Shown here piece by piece: positions 1 through 10,089 of a stretch of 64,000 nucleotides of DNA. Both the position numbers and the translations under genes were made by a program. Below the pieces are notes generated by a model, which was not told where the DNA came from, made no database searches, and was given only the letters and a program-made list of their open reading frames with translations. The stretch comes from Saccharomonospora xinjiangensis XJ-54 (lineage in GTDB: Bacteria > Actinomycetota > Actinomycetes > Mycobacteriales > Pseudonocardiaceae): positions 1,837,482-1,901,481 of the forward strand of contig NZ_JH636049.1 of assembly GCF_000258175.1 (NCBI RefSeq), given 5' to 3'. Position 1 is the stretch's first letter, and each line of letters begins with the position of its first letter.

Positions 1-89
1 TCACGACGGTCCCTGCGGTCCCGGCCGCCACCGCGCTCGCGGTCGCCCGGTCCGCCCTGGCCGCCGGATTGCCGCGTACGTCCCGGCAT
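1..89 (-). CDS. rpsE: 30S ribosomal protein S5, N-terminal fragment
   Basis: Partial gene cut by the window edge: only the first 29 codons are present. They start MPGRTRQSGG and continue with the Gly/Arg/Asp-rich tail usual for actinobacterial S5; the RNA-binding domain lies outside. The ATG at 89 follows a good AAGGA ribosome binding site about 8 bases upstream. An ATG at 124 opens a frame that stops after 11 codons, so it is not the start. S5 is a small-subunit protein needed for decoding accuracy. It is the gene after rplR in the spc operon, 36 bases downstream of it. Identity rests on the N-terminus plus the fixed operon order. Confidence 0.85.
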   Translation of the reverse strand, partial: MPGRTRQSGGQGGPGDRERGGGRDRRDRR

Positions 90-125
90 CAGGCGTTCCT
101 TCCGTTCTCGAGAATCTTGCTCATG

Positions 126-524
126 TCAGAACTCCAACCCACCCTCGCGGGCGGCGTCGGCCAGTGCGGCGATACGGCCGTGATAGGCGTTGCCACCACG
201 GTCGAACACCACCTTGGAGATGCCCGCCGCCTTGGCGCGGGCCGCGACCAACTCGCCAACCTTGGCAGCTTTGGCCTTCTTGTCGCCCTCGACGGCCTGG
301 ACGTCCGCCTCCAGGCTGGACGCCGAAGCCAGGGTGTGCCCCGCGAGGTCGTCGATCAACTGAACGACGATGTGGCGCGAGGAACGCTTCACCGACATGC
401 GCGGACGCGCGGGCGTGCCGCTGATCTTCTTGCGCAGTCGATTGTGGCGACGGATCTTGCCAGCGCGACGACGGGTGGAGATGTCCTTGCCGACCGGCTT
501 GCGCTTCGTAACCGTTTCGCTCAT
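126..524 (-). CDS. rplR: 50S ribosomal protein L18
   Basis: L18 binds 5S rRNA and helps attach it to 23S rRNA in the large subunit. The 132-residue protein begins [10 protein letters not shown] and carries the basic N-terminus ([16 protein letters not shown]) and the family ending [23 protein letters not shown], split by a variable middle. The ATG at 524 lies two bases after the rplF stop. A GTG at 530 in the same frame would overlap that stop by four bases and add two residues; the ATG is preferred because related L18 proteins begin MSET. Translation is probably coupled to rplF. Nothing unusual is seen. Confidence 0.95.
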   Translation of the reverse strand: MSETVTKRKPVGKDISTRRRAGKIRRHNRLRKKISGTPARPRMSVKRSSRHIVVQLIDDLAGHTLASASSLEADVQAVEGDKKAKAAKVGELVAARAKAAGISKVVFDRGGNAYHGRIAALADAAREGGLEF

Positions 525-526
525 GA

Positions 527-1066
527 TCACTTACCCGTCTTCCCGACCTTGCGGCGGATGCGCTCACCCTCGTAGCGCAGACCCTTGCCCTTGTACGGGT
601 CAGGACGGCGCAGGCGCCGGATGACCGCCGCGATCTGGCCGACCTTCTGCTTGTCGATGCCGGACACGGAGAACTTGGTCGGGCTCTCCACCTTGAAGGT
701 GATGCCCTCCGGAGCCTTGATCAGCACCGGGTGGCTGTAGCCGAGAGCGAACTCGAGGTCCGAGCCCTTGGCCTGCACGCGGTAACCGACTCCGTGGATC
801 TCCATGCGCTTCTCGTAGCCCTGCGTCACACCGACGACCAGGTTGTTGACCAGGGTCCGGGTGAGGCCGTGCAGTGCGCGGCTCTCCCGCTCCTCGTCGG
901 AACGCTTCACCAGCAAAGCGCCGTCCTCGCCGCGCTCGACCGTGATGCGCTCGGGCACGGTGTGCTCCAGCGTGCCCTTCGGGCCCTTGACCGTGATGTG
1001 CTGCCCGTCGATGTTCACATCGACCCCGGAGGGGACGGTGATCGGCAGCTTACCGATGCGTGACAT
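527..1066 (-). CDS. rplF: 50S ribosomal protein L6
   Basis: L6 binds 23S rRNA near the factor-binding site of the large subunit. The 179 residues are the normal length and start MSRIGKLPI, with the usual two-domain pattern and the C-terminal signature [19 protein letters not shown]. The ATG at 1066 is preceded by an AGGAAGGGGG-type ribosome binding site. It follows rpsH by 15 bases and almost touches rplR, as in the spc operon of most bacteria. No truncation or odd residue is evident. Confidence 0.97.
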   Translation of the reverse strand: MSRIGKLPITVPSGVDVNIDGQHITVKGPKGTLEHTVPERITVERGEDGALLVKRSDEERESRALHGLTRTLVNNLVVGVTQGYEKRMEIHGVGYRVQAKGSDLEFALGYSHPVLIKAPEGITFKVESPTKFSVSGIDKQKVGQIAAVIRRLRRPDPYKGKGLRYEGERIRRKVGKTGK

Positions 1067-1081
1067 GCCAGTCCCCCTTCC

Positions 1082-1480
1082 TCACCAGACGTAGGCGAGG
1101 ACTTCGCCGCCCACGCCGTTGCGCTTGCACTGCCTGTCGGTCTGCAGCCCGGAGGACGTCGAGATGATCGCCACGCCGAGGCCACCCAGAACGCTGGGCA
1201 GGTTGGTCGATTTCGCGTACACCCGCAGACCGGGCTTGGACACGCGCCGGAGTCCGGCGATGCTCCGCTCACGGTTGGGGCCGTACTTCAGCTCCACAAC
1301 CAGGTTCCGGTGCTTCTCACCCGGCTCGGTGCGGTAGTCGGCGATGTAGCCCTCACGCTTGAGGATCTCGGCGATGTTCGCCTTGATCTTCGAGTGCGGC
1401 AGCACAACCGCGTCGTGGTACGCCGAGTTCGCGTTCCGCAGACGTGTCAGGAAGTCTGCGATCGGGTCGGTCATCGTCAT
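1082..1480 (-). CDS. rpsH: 30S ribosomal protein S8
   Basis: S8 is a primary 16S rRNA-binding protein of the small subunit, and in enterobacteria it is also the translational repressor of the spc operon; whether it represses here is unknown. The 132-residue protein starts [18 protein letters not shown], the classic S8 N-terminus, and ends in the Gly-rich segment [13 protein letters not shown] that contacts rRNA. The start could be the ATG at 1480 or the one two codons later. The gene follows rpsN after a 96-base spacer that contains GC-rich inverted segments, the longest gap inside this operon. Confidence 0.97.
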   Translation of the reverse strand: MTMTDPIADFLTRLRNANSAYHDAVVLPHSKIKANIAEILKREGYIADYRTEPGEKHRNLVVELKYGPNRERSIAGLRRVSKPGLRVYAKSTNLPSVLGGLGVAIISTSSGLQTDRQCKRNGVGGEVLAYVW

Positions 1481-1576
1481 GGTGACCTGTCAACCTTTCT
1501 CGCCCTGGTTCCCCTGGCGGGGCCTGTGGCGAAGTGGAATGGGTCCCTGCGCGACGCAGGGGACGTCAGAGAGCCT

Positions 1577-1762
1577 TCACCAGCTCGACTTGTTCACGCC
1601 GGGCAGCTGTCCCGCGTGCGCCATCTCCCGCAGGCAGATCCGGCAGAGGCCGAACTTGCGGTACACCGAGCGAGGACGACCGCAACGCTGGCAGCGGGTG
1701 TAGGCGCGCACCGCGAACTTCGGCTTGCGGGCAGCCTTGGCGATCAGAGCTTTCTTCGCCAT
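1577..1762 (-). CDS. rpsN: 30S ribosomal protein S14, zinc-binding type Z
   Basis: This is the short 61-residue S14, starting [16 protein letters not shown] and ending GVNKSSW. It has the zinc ribbon CQRCGRP...CRICLRE, two CxxC pairs about 15 residues apart, so it is the C+ form. Many actinobacteria also have a longer cysteine-free S14 elsewhere, made under zinc starvation by relief of Zur repression; that copy is not in this window. The ATG at 1762 is four bases after the rplE stop and has a GGAGGCG ribosome binding site inside the rplE end. A longer frame upstream is rejected because S14 type Z always starts at this point. Confidence 0.96.
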   Translation of the reverse strand: MAKKALIAKAARKPKFAVRAYTRCQRCGRPRSVYRKFGLCRICLREMAHAGQLPGVNKSSW

Positions 1763-1766
1763 CTGA

Positions 1767-2336
1767 TCACGCCTCCTTGAAGGGGAAACCGAGCTTGCGC
1801 AGCAATGCGCGACCCTCGTCATCGGTGTTGGCGCTGGTCACAACCGTGACGTCCATGCCGCGCGGACGGTCGATGGAGTCGGGGTTGATCTCGTGGAACA
1901 TCGACTGCTCGGTGAGACCGAACGTGTAGTTCCCGTTGCCGTCGAACTGCTTGCCCGACAGCCCGCGGAAGTCGCGGATACGCGGCAGGGCGATGGTCAG
2001 CAGCCGGTCCAGGAACTCCCACATGCGGTCACCGCGCAGGGTCACGCGGGCACCGATGGGCTGGCCTTCACGCAGCTTGAACTGCGCGATCGACTTGCGC
2101 GCCCTGCGCACCTCGGGCTTCTGCCCTGTGATGGTGGCGAGGTCGCGGATGGCGCCCTCGATGAGCTTGCTGTCCCGAGCGGCGTCGCCGACGCCCATGT
2201 TGACCACGACCTTGACCACACCGGGGATCTGGTGCGGGTTGGTGTAGCCGAACTCCTCGCGCAGCTGACCGGCGATCTCCTCGCGGTACCGGGTCTTCAA
2301 CCGCGGTGTCGGGTACGTCTTCTCTGCGGTGGTCAT
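1767..2336 (-). CDS. rplE: 50S ribosomal protein L5
   Basis: L5 binds 5S rRNA and sits in the central protuberance, where it touches the P-site tRNA. The 189-residue protein starts [17 protein letters not shown] and has the family segments [28 protein letters not shown] and [11 protein letters not shown]. Its start overlaps the rplX stop by one base, which suggests translational coupling. Length and composition are ordinary for actinobacteria. Confidence 0.97.
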   Translation of the reverse strand: MTTAEKTYPTPRLKTRYREEIAGQLREEFGYTNPHQIPGVVKVVVNMGVGDAARDSKLIEGAIRDLATITGQKPEVRRARKSIAQFKLREGQPIGARVTLRGDRMWEFLDRLLTIALPRIRDFRGLSGKQFDGNGNYTFGLTEQSMFHEINPDSIDRPRGMDVTVVTSANTDDEGRALLRKLGFPFKEA

Positions 2337-2650
2337 CAGATGTCCTTGCCCGTCCTACGCGAGATACGAACCTTCTTGCCGTCCTCGCCGATGCGGTAGC
2401 CCACCCTGGTCGGCTTGCCGTCGGAGTCAACGACCATCACGTTCGAGACGTGGATCGGAGCCTCCTGCGTAATGATTCCGCCGGACTGGGCACCGCGCTG
2501 CGTCTGGGTGATCCGGGTGTGCTTCTTGATGCGGTTCACACCCTCGACCAGGACCCGCTGACGCTCCGGGTAAGCCTTGATGACCTTGCCCTTGGCACCC
2601 TTGTCCTTGCCAGCGATGACGAGGACCGTGTCGCCCTTCTTGACCTTCAT
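2336..2650 (-). CDS. rplX: 50S ribosomal protein L24
   Basis: L24 is an assembly initiator that binds the 5' domain of 23S rRNA. The protein has 104 residues, starts [18 protein letters not shown] and shows the N-terminal KOW fold ([19 protein letters not shown]). It is directly adjacent to rplN, with no spacer, and overlaps rplE by one base. This tight packing is standard for the spc operon. Confidence 0.97.
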   Translation of the reverse strand: MKVKKGDTVLVIAGKDKGAKGKVIKAYPERQRVLVEGVNRIKKHTRITQTQRGAQSGGIITQEAPIHVSNVMVVDSDGKPTRVGYRIGEDGKKVRISRRTGKDI

Positions 2651-3019
2651 TCAGAGCACCTCCGGCGCGAGCGAGATGATCTTCATGAACTTCCGATCGC
2701 GCAGTTCGCGGCCAACCGGCCCGAAGATGCGTGTGCCTCGCGGTTCGTTGTCGTTCTTGATGAGCACTGCGGCGTTCTCGTCGAACCGGATGTAGGAGCC
2801 GTCGGGGCGACGCTTCTCCTTCGCGGTCCTGACGATGACGGCCTTGACGACGTCACCACGCTTCACGTTGGCGCCCGGGATGGCGTCCTTGACGGTGGCG
2901 ACGATGATGTCACCGATACCCGCGTAGCGCCGCCCCGAGCCACCGAGCACCCGGATGGTCAGGATCTCCTTGGCACCCGTGTTGTCGGCGACTCGCAGTC
3001 GCGACTCCTGCTGGATCAC
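2651..3019 (-). CDS. rplN: 50S ribosomal protein L14
   Basis: L14 is a large-subunit protein at the intersubunit bridge. The 122-residue sequence starts [19 protein letters not shown], the universal L14 N-terminus, and includes [14 protein letters not shown] and the ending [18 protein letters not shown] segment. It uses a GTG start at 3019 with the site CAGGAG about 6 bases upstream. It is the first gene of the spc operon, separated from rpsQ by 78 bases that hold a GC-rich hairpin. Confidence 0.97.
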   Translation of the reverse strand: MIQQESRLRVADNTGAKEILTIRVLGGSGRRYAGIGDIIVATVKDAIPGANVKRGDVVKAVIVRTAKEKRRPDGSYIRFDENAAVLIKNDNEPRGTRIFGPVGRELRDRKFMKIISLAPEVL

Positions 3020-3074
3020 GTCAACTCCTGTATGTCGCGCCGGTTCTCGGCTTCACCGAGCCTGGCGGAACGAA

Positions 3075-3095
3075 GGGGGCTGTTACGCAGCCCCT
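3075..3095 (-). terminator. hairpin at the S10/spc operon boundary
   Basis: An inverted repeat GGGGCTG / CAGCCCC (arms 3076-3082 and 3088-3094, 5-base loop) starts three bases after the rpsQ stop codon. There is no T-tract, so it may act as a partial terminator, an RNA end-protecting hairpin or a processing site between the S10 and spc operons. Position and stem are seen directly; the function is inferred. Confidence 0.45.
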
Positions 3096-3097
3096 GA

Positions 3098-3379
3098 TTA
3101 CTTGGCCTTCTCGCGGATCTCGACGAGCCGCCACCGCTTGGTGGCCGACAGCGGTCGGGTCTCCATGAGCAGGACCCGGTCACCCACGCCTGCTGTGTTC
3201 TGCTCGTCGTGCGCCTTCACCTTCTTGGTGCTGCGCAAGACCTTGCCGTACAGCGGGTGCTTCTTCCGGTCCTCGAGCTCCACGACGATCGTCTTGTCCA
3301 TCTTGTCGGACACGACCAGTCCTTCGCGGACCTTCCGGTAGTTACGTCCGGCGTCCTTGTTCTGCACCGCCTCCGTCAT
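3098..3379 (-). CDS. rpsQ: 30S ribosomal protein S17
   Basis: S17 is a primary 16S rRNA-binding protein with an OB fold. The 93 residues contain the signature [25 protein letters not shown] and the segment [20 protein letters not shown]. The start overlaps the end of rpmC by four bases (ATGA), implying coupled translation. It is the last gene of the S10 operon in this arrangement and is followed by a hairpin. Confidence 0.97.
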   Translation of the reverse strand: MTEAVQNKDAGRNYRKVREGLVVSDKMDKTIVVELEDRKKHPLYGKVLRSTKKVKAHDEQNTAGVGDRVLLMETRPLSATKRWRLVEIREKAK

Positions 3380-3627
3380 GCGGCACCCTCACTCTCGTTC
3401 TCCTCGGGGGAGACGGACAGACCGAGCTCCCGCTCCCGCATCACGGTGTAGATGCGGGCGATGTCCGCGCGCACCGTGCGCAGCCTGCGGTTGTTGTCGA
3501 GCTGCCCGGTCGCCATCTGGAACCGGAGGTTGAACAGCTCCTCCTTGGACTCCTTCAGGCGAAGCACGAGCTCCTCAGCAGTGAGCTCACGAAGTTCTGA
3601 CGTCGCCACTCCTCCGGCCTTCGCCAT
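3376..3627 (-). CDS. rpmC: 50S ribosomal protein L29
   Basis: L29 lies at the polypeptide exit tunnel, near the SRP and trigger-factor docking site. The 83-residue protein has the two-helix L29 core ([27 protein letters not shown], then [23 protein letters not shown]). It also has a C-terminal acidic extension ([13 protein letters not shown]) that is longer than in enterobacteria but common in actinobacteria. It overlaps rplP by one base at the start and rpsQ by four at the end. Confidence 0.96.
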   Translation of the reverse strand: MAKAGGVATSELRELTAEELVLRLKESKEELFNLRFQMATGQLDNNRRLRTVRADIARIYTVMRERELGLSVSPEENESEGAA

Positions 3628-4046
3628 CAGAACTCACCACCTTCACGAGTCACGATCCTGCACTTCATCGGCAGCTTGTGGATCGCGCGGCGCATGGCCT
3701 CGCGTGCCACGGTTTCGTTCGGAAAGCTCATCTCGAACATGACGCGACCAGGCTTCACGTTCGCGATCCACCACTCGGGCGAGCCCTTGCCGGAACCCAT
3801 GCGGGTTTCAGCGGGCTTCTTGGTCAGCGGGCGGTCGGGGAAGATGTTGATCCAGATCTTCCCACCACGCTTGATGTGCCTGGTCATGGCGATACGAGCG
3901 GACTCGATTTGCCGGTTGGTCACGTAGCCGTGTTCGAGCGCCTGAATGCCGAACTCGCCGAAGGTGACCTTGGTGCCGCCCTTTGCCGCGCCGGAACGCT
4001 TCGGCGTGTGCTGCTTGCGGTACTTGACCTTGCGTGGGATGAGCAC
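3627..4046 (-). CDS. rplP: 50S ribosomal protein L16
   Basis: L16 organises the A-site region of 23S rRNA close to the peptidyl transferase centre. The 139 residues start [13 protein letters not shown], from a GTG codon at 4046, and include [14 protein letters not shown] and [14 protein letters not shown] segments. It lies three bases after the rpsC stop. Length is normal and no unusual substitution is noticed. Confidence 0.97.
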   Translation of the reverse strand: MLIPRKVKYRKQHTPKRSGAAKGGTKVTFGEFGIQALEHGYVTNRQIESARIAMTRHIKRGGKIWINIFPDRPLTKKPAETRMGSGKGSPEWWIANVKPGRVMFEMSFPNETVAREAMRRAIHKLPMKCRIVTREGGEF

Positions 4047-4049
4047 GCC

Positions 4050-4898
4050 TCAGCCCTCCGTTTTCTCTGTGGCGTCGGTCGCCGCCACCTGCGGGGCCTG
4101 GCCTGCCGCGGTCTCGGTGTCGCTCTTGGCGCCACCCTGCGACGCGGAGGCCCGGCTCGACTCGTTCGACCCACCACCGGCAGCGCCGGAACGCCGCCGC
4201 GACGGACGCTCACGACGCGGAGCGCGCTCGGCCGCTGCGGCCGCTTCCCGCTCCTGCTTCGCCTTCAGGCCGCCGATGAGGTCACCCTTGTAGATCCACA
4301 CCTTCACGCCGATACGGCCGAACGTCGTGCGGGCCTCGAAGAAGCCGTAGTCGATGTCGGCACGGAGCGTGTGCAGGGGAACCCGGCCGTCGCGGTAGTG
4401 CTCGGAGCGGGACATCTCGGCGCCGCCGAGCCTGCCGCTGCACTGCACGCGAATGCCCTTCACCTGGGGTGAACGCATCGAGGTCTGGATCGCCTTGCGC
4501 ATCGCGCGCCGGAAGGCGACGCGGTTGGAGAGCTGCTCGGCGATGCCCTGCGCCACGAGCTGAGCGTCCGCCTCGGAGTTCTTCACCTCGAGGATGTTCA
4601 GCTGCACCTGCTTGCCGGTGAGCTTCTCCAGCGCGCCGCGGATCCGGTCGGCCTCGGCGCCACGGCGACCGATGACAATGCCGGGACGCGCGGTGTGGAT
4701 ATCGACCCTGACCCGGTCACGGGTGCGCTCGATCTCTACCTTGGAGATGCCGGCGCGCTCCATACCGGTGGAGAGGAGCTTACGGATCTTGACGTCCTCG
4801 GCGACGTACTCCGAGTACTGCTTGTCGGCGTACCAGCGGGACTTCCAGTCCGTGGTGATCCCGAGCCGGAAGCCGTGCGGGTTGATTTTCTGGCCCAC
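4050..4898 (-). CDS. rpsC: 30S ribosomal protein S3
   Basis: S3 is at the mRNA entry tunnel and contributes to helicase activity. The 282-residue protein starts [15 protein letters not shown] from a GTG overlapping the rplV stop. It has the N-terminal KH domain with the signature [15 protein letters not shown] and the S3 C-terminal domain ending near [14 protein letters not shown]. From about residue 220 it continues as a low-complexity tail rich in Ala, Arg, Ser and Glu. Such tails are usual in actinobacterial S3 but vary in length; this one is about 60 residues. Confidence 0.97.
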   Translation of the reverse strand: MGQKINPHGFRLGITTDWKSRWYADKQYSEYVAEDVKIRKLLSTGMERAGISKVEIERTRDRVRVDIHTARPGIVIGRRGAEADRIRGALEKLTGKQVQLNILEVKNSEADAQLVAQGIAEQLSNRVAFRRAMRKAIQTSMRSPQVKGIRVQCSGRLGGAEMSRSEHYRDGRVPLHTLRADIDYGFFEARTTFGRIGVKVWIYKGDLIGGLKAKQEREAAAAAERAPRRERPSRRRSGAAGGGSNESSRASASQGGAKSDTETAAGQAPQVAATDATEKTEG

Positions 4899-5320
4899 TA
4901 CCGGCCACCTGCCTTCTTCTTGCTCTTCGACTTCGCCTTGTCGGCCGGACGCGACTCGACCTCCACGGTGATGTGGCTGGTGCGCTTGCGAATCCGGTAC
5001 GCACGCCCCTGCGCCCTCGGGCGGATGCGCTTGAGGGTCGGGCCCTCGTCGGCGTAGGCGTTCTTGACCCAGAGCGTGTCCGGGTCCAGGTCGAGGTTGT
5101 TCTCCGCGTTGGCCATGGCACTGGCGAGCACCTTGGCCACGGAGTCGCTGGCCGCCTGAGGCGCGAACCGGAGCACGGCGAGTGCCTCGTTCGCGTTACG
5201 ACCCTTGATCAGCTCGATCACCCGGCGCACCTTGGTCGGCGAGTCCCGGACGAAGCGAGCTCGCGCGAAGGCCGTAGGCAGTTCTTCTGCCTCGACCATC
5301 GCGTCATTACGCGCGTTCAT
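4898..5320 (-). CDS. rplV: 50S ribosomal protein L22
   Basis: L22 lines the peptide exit tunnel, and its loop is a known site of macrolide-resistance mutations. The 140-residue protein starts [19 protein letters not shown] and has the family pattern [21 protein letters not shown]. The C-terminus carries the tunnel hairpin and a basic tail ([11 protein letters not shown]). A GTG directly before the chosen ATG (5323) is also possible. No insertion or deletion in the loop is obvious by eye. Confidence 0.95.
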   Translation of the reverse strand: MNARNDAMVEAEELPTAFARARFVRDSPTKVRRVIELIKGRNANEALAVLRFAPQAASDSVAKVLASAMANAENNLDLDPDTLWVKNAYADEGPTLKRIRPRAQGRAYRIRKRTSHITVEVESRPADKAKSKSKKKAGGR

Positions 5321-5346
5321 CACTGCTTCCCCTTCTCGGTGCGCGC

Positions 5347-5628
5347 TCAGCGGCGGCGCGACTTGCGGTCTTCCTTGACGTGGCCCTTGAAGGTCCGCGT
5401 CGGGGCGAACTCGCCCAGCTTGTGACCGACCATGGCCTCCGTGACGAACACCGGGACGTGCTTACGGCCGTCGTGCACCGCGATGGTGTGACCAAGCATG
5501 TCCGGGATGATCGTGGAACGGCGGGACCAGGTCTTGATGACTGTCTTCTTGCCCGACTCGTTGAGCACGTCCACCTTCTTGAGCAGGTGGTCGTCCACGA
5601 ACGGGCCCTTCTTCAGGCTACGTGGCAT
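5347..5628 (-). CDS. rpsS: 30S ribosomal protein S19
   Basis: S19 forms part of the small-subunit head and contacts the A-site finger of 23S rRNA. The 93-residue protein starts [18 protein letters not shown] and ends [13 protein letters not shown], with the central segment [20 protein letters not shown] typical of S19. It sits 18 bases after rplB and 26 bases before rplV. Confidence 0.97.
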   Translation of the reverse strand: MPRSLKKGPFVDDHLLKKVDVLNESGKKTVIKTWSRRSTIIPDMLGHTIAVHDGRKHVPVFVTEAMVGHKLGEFAPTRTFKGHVKEDRKSRRR

Positions 5629-5646
5629 CTGTGGCTACCTCCCTAC

Positions 5647-6480
<834 letters not shown>

Positions 6481-6494
6481 GTCGTCTCAGTCCC

Positions 6495-6806
6495 TTACGC
6501 GGCTGGTCCGCCGAAGATCTCGATCGGCTTGCTCTCGGCCGACAGCGTCACGATGGCGCGCTTGGTGTCCTTGCGCTTGCCGTAACCGAAGCGGGTGCGC
6601 TTGCGCTTGCCCTGCCGGTTCAACGTGTTCACGCTGATGACCTTCACACCGAAGACCTTCTCGACCGCGATCTTGATCTCGGTCTTGTTGGCGTCCGGGC
6701 GAACCAGGAACGTGTACTTGTGGTCGTCGAGCAGCCCGTAGGACTTCTCGGAGATCACCGGCGCGATCAGGACGTCACGCGGGTCGGGGATCGCCACGGA
6801 GCTCAC
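6495..6806 (-). CDS. rplW: 50S ribosomal protein L23
   Basis: L23 is at the tunnel exit and is the docking site for trigger factor and SRP. The 103 residues start [19 protein letters not shown], from a GTG at 6806 that overlaps the rplD stop by four bases. The protein shows [19 protein letters not shown] and [12 protein letters not shown], the conserved L23 fold and loop. A GTG three codons later is an alternative start. Confidence 0.96.
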   Translation of the reverse strand: MSSVAIPDPRDVLIAPVISEKSYGLLDDHKYTFLVRPDANKTEIKIAVEKVFGVKVISVNTLNRQGKRKRTRFGYGKRKDTKRAIVTLSAESKPIEIFGGPAA

Positions 6807-7483
6807 TGCTCGTCACTCCCTTCAGCCTCGCTCGCCACCTCGGCGGCCTTGCGCTTCACCGGACCGGCGAGGAAGGCGTCGAACGCGGCCTTCGTGAACA
6901 CCACGTCGTCGTTGACCAGCACGTCGTACGTGTTGAGCTGGTCAGGCGTGATGAGGTGCACGTTCGGCAGGTTCCGCGCGGAGTAGGTACCCACCTCGTC
7001 GTCCCTGTGCAGCACCACCAGCACGCGCTTCGCCTGCGTCACCGCGGCAAGAGCAGCCTTCGCCGCCTTGGTGGACGGCTTCTCGGCGCTCACCAGTTCG
7101 GTGATGACGTGGACCTGGCCCGCACGGGCACGGTCGGAAAGGGCGCCACGAAGCGCGGCGGCCTTCATCTTCTTCGGGGTGCGCTGGGTGTAGTCCCTCG
7201 GCGTGGGGCCGTGCACGGTTCCACCACCGGTGAACTGCGGCGCACGGACCGAACCCTGGCGGGCTCGGCCGGTGCCCTTCTGGCGGTACGGCTTGCGGCC
7301 ACCACCGCGAACCTCGCCCCGAGTCTTCGTGTCGTGGGTGCCCTGGCGAGCCGCCGCCAGCTGAGCGACCACGACCTGGTGCATCAGCGGAATGTTCGCC
7401 TGCACGTCGAAGATCTCGGCCGGAAGCTCGACGGTGCCCTTCGACTCGCCAGCCGGGCTCTTCAGCTCGATCGTCGCGGTCAC
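6803..7483 (-). CDS. rplD: 50S ribosomal protein L4
   Basis: L4 lines the exit tunnel with L22 and is a primary 23S rRNA binder; in enterobacteria it also represses the S10 operon. The 226-residue protein includes the tunnel loop region [22 protein letters not shown], which is diagnostic. It starts at a GTG overlapping the rplC stop by four bases. A C-terminal extension rich in Ala/Glu ([14 protein letters not shown]) is typical of actinobacteria. Confidence 0.97.
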   Translation of the reverse strand: MTATIELKSPAGESKGTVELPAEIFDVQANIPLMHQVVVAQLAAARQGTHDTKTRGEVRGGGRKPYRQKGTGRARQGSVRAPQFTGGGTVHGPTPRDYTQRTPKKMKAAALRGALSDRARAGQVHVITELVSAEKPSTKAAKAALAAVTQAKRVLVVLHRDDEVGTYSARNLPNVHLITPDQLNTYDVLVNDDVVFTKAAFDAFLAGPVKRKAAEVASEAEGSDEQ

Positions 7484-8136
7484 TCGGTCACACCACCCTT
7501 CGCGGCGCTACGCACGAACACCAGGCCACCCTTGGGACCGGGAACCGCGCCCTTGATCAGAAGAAGACCGTCCTCGGCGCGAACCGAGTGGACGGTCAGA
7601 CCCTGGGTCGTCACCCGGCTGTTGCCCATGCGGCCCGCCATGCGCATGCCCTTGAACACGCGGCCGGGGGTCGCGCAGCCACCGATCGAACCGGGAGCAC
7701 GGTGCTTGGCCTGGTTACCGTGGCTCGCGCCCTGTCCCCGGAAGCCGTGACGCTTCATGACACCGGCGTAGCCCTTGCCCTTGGTGGTGCCGGTGACATC
7801 GACGACGGTGCCGTCGGCGAACACCTCGGCGGTGATCTCCTGGCCGACCTCGTACGCGTCCGCGTCGGCCGTGCGGAGCTCGGCGACGTAACGCCGGGGG
7901 GTCACACCGGCCTTCTCGAAGTGCCCGGTCTTCGGCTTGTTGACCCTGCGCGGGTCGATGGCGCCGAAGGCCAGCTGCACGGCCGAGTAGCCGTCCTTGT
8001 CCTTGTTGCGCACCTGGGTCACCACGTTCGGCCCAGCCTTGACGACGGTCACCGGGACGACCCGGTTGTTCTCGTCGAAGACCTGGGTCATGCCGAGCTT
8101 GGTGCCCAGAATGCCCTTCACTTGCCTGTCAGACAT
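7480..8136 (-). CDS. rplC: 50S ribosomal protein L3
   Basis: L3 is an early assembly protein whose finger reaches the peptidyl transferase centre. The 218-residue protein starts [20 protein letters not shown] and contains [20 protein letters not shown] and [20 protein letters not shown], the L3 signature around the finger loop. The ATG at 8136 is 30 bases after rpsJ. The four-base overlap with rplD suggests coupled translation. Confidence 0.97.
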   Translation of the reverse strand: MSDRQVKGILGTKLGMTQVFDENNRVVPVTVVKAGPNVVTQVRNKDKDGYSAVQLAFGAIDPRRVNKPKTGHFEKAGVTPRRYVAELRTADADAYEVGQEITAEVFADGTVVDVTGTTKGKGYAGVMKRHGFRGQGASHGNQAKHRAPGSIGGCATPGRVFKGMRMAGRMGNSRVTTQGLTVHSVRAEDGLLLIKGAVPGPKGGLVFVRSAAKGGVTE

Positions 8137-8166
8137 GAGTCTCTATCTCCGCCGCTCGACCAACGC

Positions 8167-8472
8167 TTACTGGATGTTGACGTCGACGCTCGCCGGAAGG
8201 TCGATGCGCATGAGCGCGTCAACCGTCTTCGGCGTCGGGTCGAGGATGTCGATCAGACGCTTGTGCGTGCGCATCTCGAAGTGCTCGCGCGAGTCCTTGT
8301 ACTTGTGCGGCGAGCGGATGACGCAGTAAACGTTCTTCTCGGTGGGCAGCGGCACAGGTCCGACGACCGAGGCGCCGGTGCGCGTCACCGTCTCGACGAT
8401 CTTGCGCGCGCTGGCGTCGATCGCCTCGTGGTCGTAGGCCTTGAGCCTGATGCGGATCTTCTGTCCCGCCAT
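8167..8472 (-). CDS. rpsJ: 30S ribosomal protein S10
   Basis: S10 belongs to the small-subunit head and also binds NusB (and NusG) in antitermination complexes. The 101-residue protein starts [19 protein letters not shown] and has the family stretch [24 protein letters not shown], the loop targeted by tigecycline-type resistance changes. It is the first gene of the S10 operon. The ATG at 8472 follows GGTAAGGAACC. Confidence 0.97.
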
Positions 8473-8496
8473 GGTTCCTTACCGTCTCGTCCTCGA

Positions 8497-8524
8497 CCGG
8501 CCCGACATCGACTCCTCGGGCCGG
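8497..8524 (-). promoter_or_regulatory. leader hairpin upstream of rpsJ
   Basis: An inverted repeat ccggcccga / tcgggccgg (arms 8497-8505 and 8516-8524, 10-base loop) ends 25 bases before the rpsJ start codon on the transcribed strand. It would form a stable hairpin in the S10 operon leader, close to the ribosome binding site. A regulatory role, for example ribosomal protein feedback, is only inferred. Confidence 0.35.
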
Positions 8525-8781
8525 CCATTCCGGCCTGCCCTCGATCGTCGAGGCGCCTCCCCTCGGGGGACGTCGGACGGTCGAGGAATCGTCTCGTACC
8601 GCTGTTACCGCACGTCAGCGCCCTGCTCCCGGTCCACGCGGTCGGGCGTGTCGCACCCACTGCTCAGACCGATCCCGCAGGAATCGATGTCGTGCCGCTA
8701 GGTCTTCTTGCTCCGCGGAGCACCGGCCATCAGGCCGACAACTCCTGACTCGCCGAACTGCGAGCCCGGGGCGCTCACGGC

Positions 8782-8832
8782 GGGGCGGCCGATTTCTCGG
8801 GAGCCATATGTCCTTGCGAAATCGGCCGCCCC
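8782..8832 (-). terminator. probable tuf terminator
   Basis: A perfect 14-bp inverted repeat (ggggcggccgattt at 8782-8795, its complement at 8819-8832, 23-base loop) lies 64 bases after the tuf stop. No strong T-tract follows, as is common for actinobacterial terminators. It separates the str operon from the S10 operon. Confidence 0.6.
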
Positions 8833-8895
8833 GCGTCGAGCAACCCTAGTAGGATGCCACATCACCGCATGGCATCCGCACCCGGGGTGGGTGCC

Positions 8896-10089
8896 TTACT
8901 TGATGATCTTGGTGACCTGGCCGGCGCCAACGGTGCGGCCACCCTCACGGATGGCGAACCGCAGACCCTCGTCCATGGCGATCGGCTGAATCAGCTGCAC
9001 CTTGATCTCGGTGTTGTCACCGGGCATGACCATCTCGGTGCCCTCGGGGAGGGTCACGACGCCGGTCACGTCGGTGGTGCGGAAGTAGAACTGCGGACGG
9101 TAGTTGTTGAAGAACGGCGTGTGCCGACCACCCTCGTCCTTGGACAGGATGTACACCGAGCCCTCGAACTCCGTGTGCGGGGTGGTGGTGCCGGGCTTGG
9201 TCACCACCTGGCCGCGCTCAACGTCCTCACGCTTGATACCACGCAGCAGCAGGGCGGCGTTGTCACCGGCCTGGCCGTAGTCGAGCATCTTGTTGAACAT
9301 CTCGATGCTCGTGACCGTGGTCTTGCGCGACTCGGGCCGGATACCGACGATCTCGACCTCTTCGTTCAGCTTGATCTCGCCACGCTCGATACGGCCGGTG
9401 ACGACCGTACCGCGACCGGTGATCGTGAAGACGTCCTCGATCGGCATCAGGAACGGCTTGTCGATCTCGCGCTCCGGGTCCGGAACGTTCTCGTCAACAG
9501 CGTTCATCAGCTCGACGATGCTCTCGGCCCACTTCTCGTCGCCCTCGAGCGCCTTGAGGCCGGACACGCGAACCACCGGAGCGTCGTCGCCGGGGAACTC
9601 CTGCGAGCTGAGCAGCTCACGGACCTCCATCTCGACGAGCTCGAGGATCTCCTCGTCGTCCACCATGTCGGACTTGTTCAACGCCACCACGATGTAGGGC
9701 ACGCCGACCTGACGGGCGAGCAGCACGTGCTCACGGGTCTGCGGCATCGGGCCGTCGGTCGCGGCGACCACGAGGATCGCGCCGTCCATCTGAGCCGCAC
9801 CGGTGATCATGTTCTTGATGTAGTCGGCGTGGCCCGGAGCATCGACGTGCGCGTAGTGGCGCTTCTCCGTCTGGTACTCGACGTGCGAGATGTTGATCGT
9901 AATGCCGCGCTGCTTCTCCTCGGGCGCGTTGTCGATCTGGTCGAACGCGCGCGACTCGTTCAGCTCGGGGTACTTGTCGTGCAGCACCTTGGTGATCGCC
10001 GCGGTCAGGGTGGTCTTGCCGTGGTCAACGTGACCGATGGTCCCGATGTTGACGTGCGGCTTGCTCCGCTCGAACTTCGCCTTCGCCAC
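8896..10089 (-). CDS. tuf: translation elongation factor Tu
   Basis: EF-Tu is the GTPase that delivers aminoacyl-tRNA to the ribosomal A site. The 397-residue protein has the P-loop GHVDHGKT near residue 20, the G3 motif DAPGHADY, and NKSD for guanine specificity, followed by the two beta-barrel domains. It starts at a GTG (10089) behind a strong AGGAGGAC ribosome binding site. It is the last gene of the str operon, after fusA, with an unusually long, repeat-bearing 348-base spacer, so it may also have its own promoter there. Confidence 0.98.
   Translation of the reverse strand: MAKAKFERSKPHVNIGTIGHVDHGKTTLTAAITKVLHDKYPELNESRAFDQIDNAPEEKQRGITINISHVEYQTEKRHYAHVDAPGHADYIKNMITGAAQMDGAILVVAATDGPMPQTREHVLLARQVGVPYIVVALNKSDMVDDEEILELVEMEVRELLSSQEFPGDDAPVVRVSGLKALEGDEKWAESIVELMNAVDENVPDPEREIDKPFLMPIEDVFTITGRGTVVTGRIERGEIKLNEEVEIVGIRPESRKTTVTSIEMFNKMLDYGQAGDNAALLLRGIKREDVERGQVVTKPGTTTPHTEFEGSVYILSKDEGGRHTPFFNNYRPQFYFRTTDVTGVVTLPEGTEMVMPGDNTEIKVQLIQPIAMDEGLRFAIREGGRTVGAGQVTKIIK

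Larger units (their letters stand above)
8473..8895. other. tuf to rpsJ intergenic region (423 bases)
   Basis: No convincing gene is seen here. The region must hold the end of the tuf transcript and the S10 operon promoter and leader, all on the minus strand. Two hairpins lie close to the tuf stop: a weak one at 8852-8877 (arms ggatgcca/tggcatcc) and a strong one at 8782-8832. A perfect 14-base palindrome, tgctccgcggagca, is at 8709-8722. A 9-bp stem lies just upstream of rpsJ at 8497-8524. I could not place a promoter with confidence. Confidence 0.6.
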
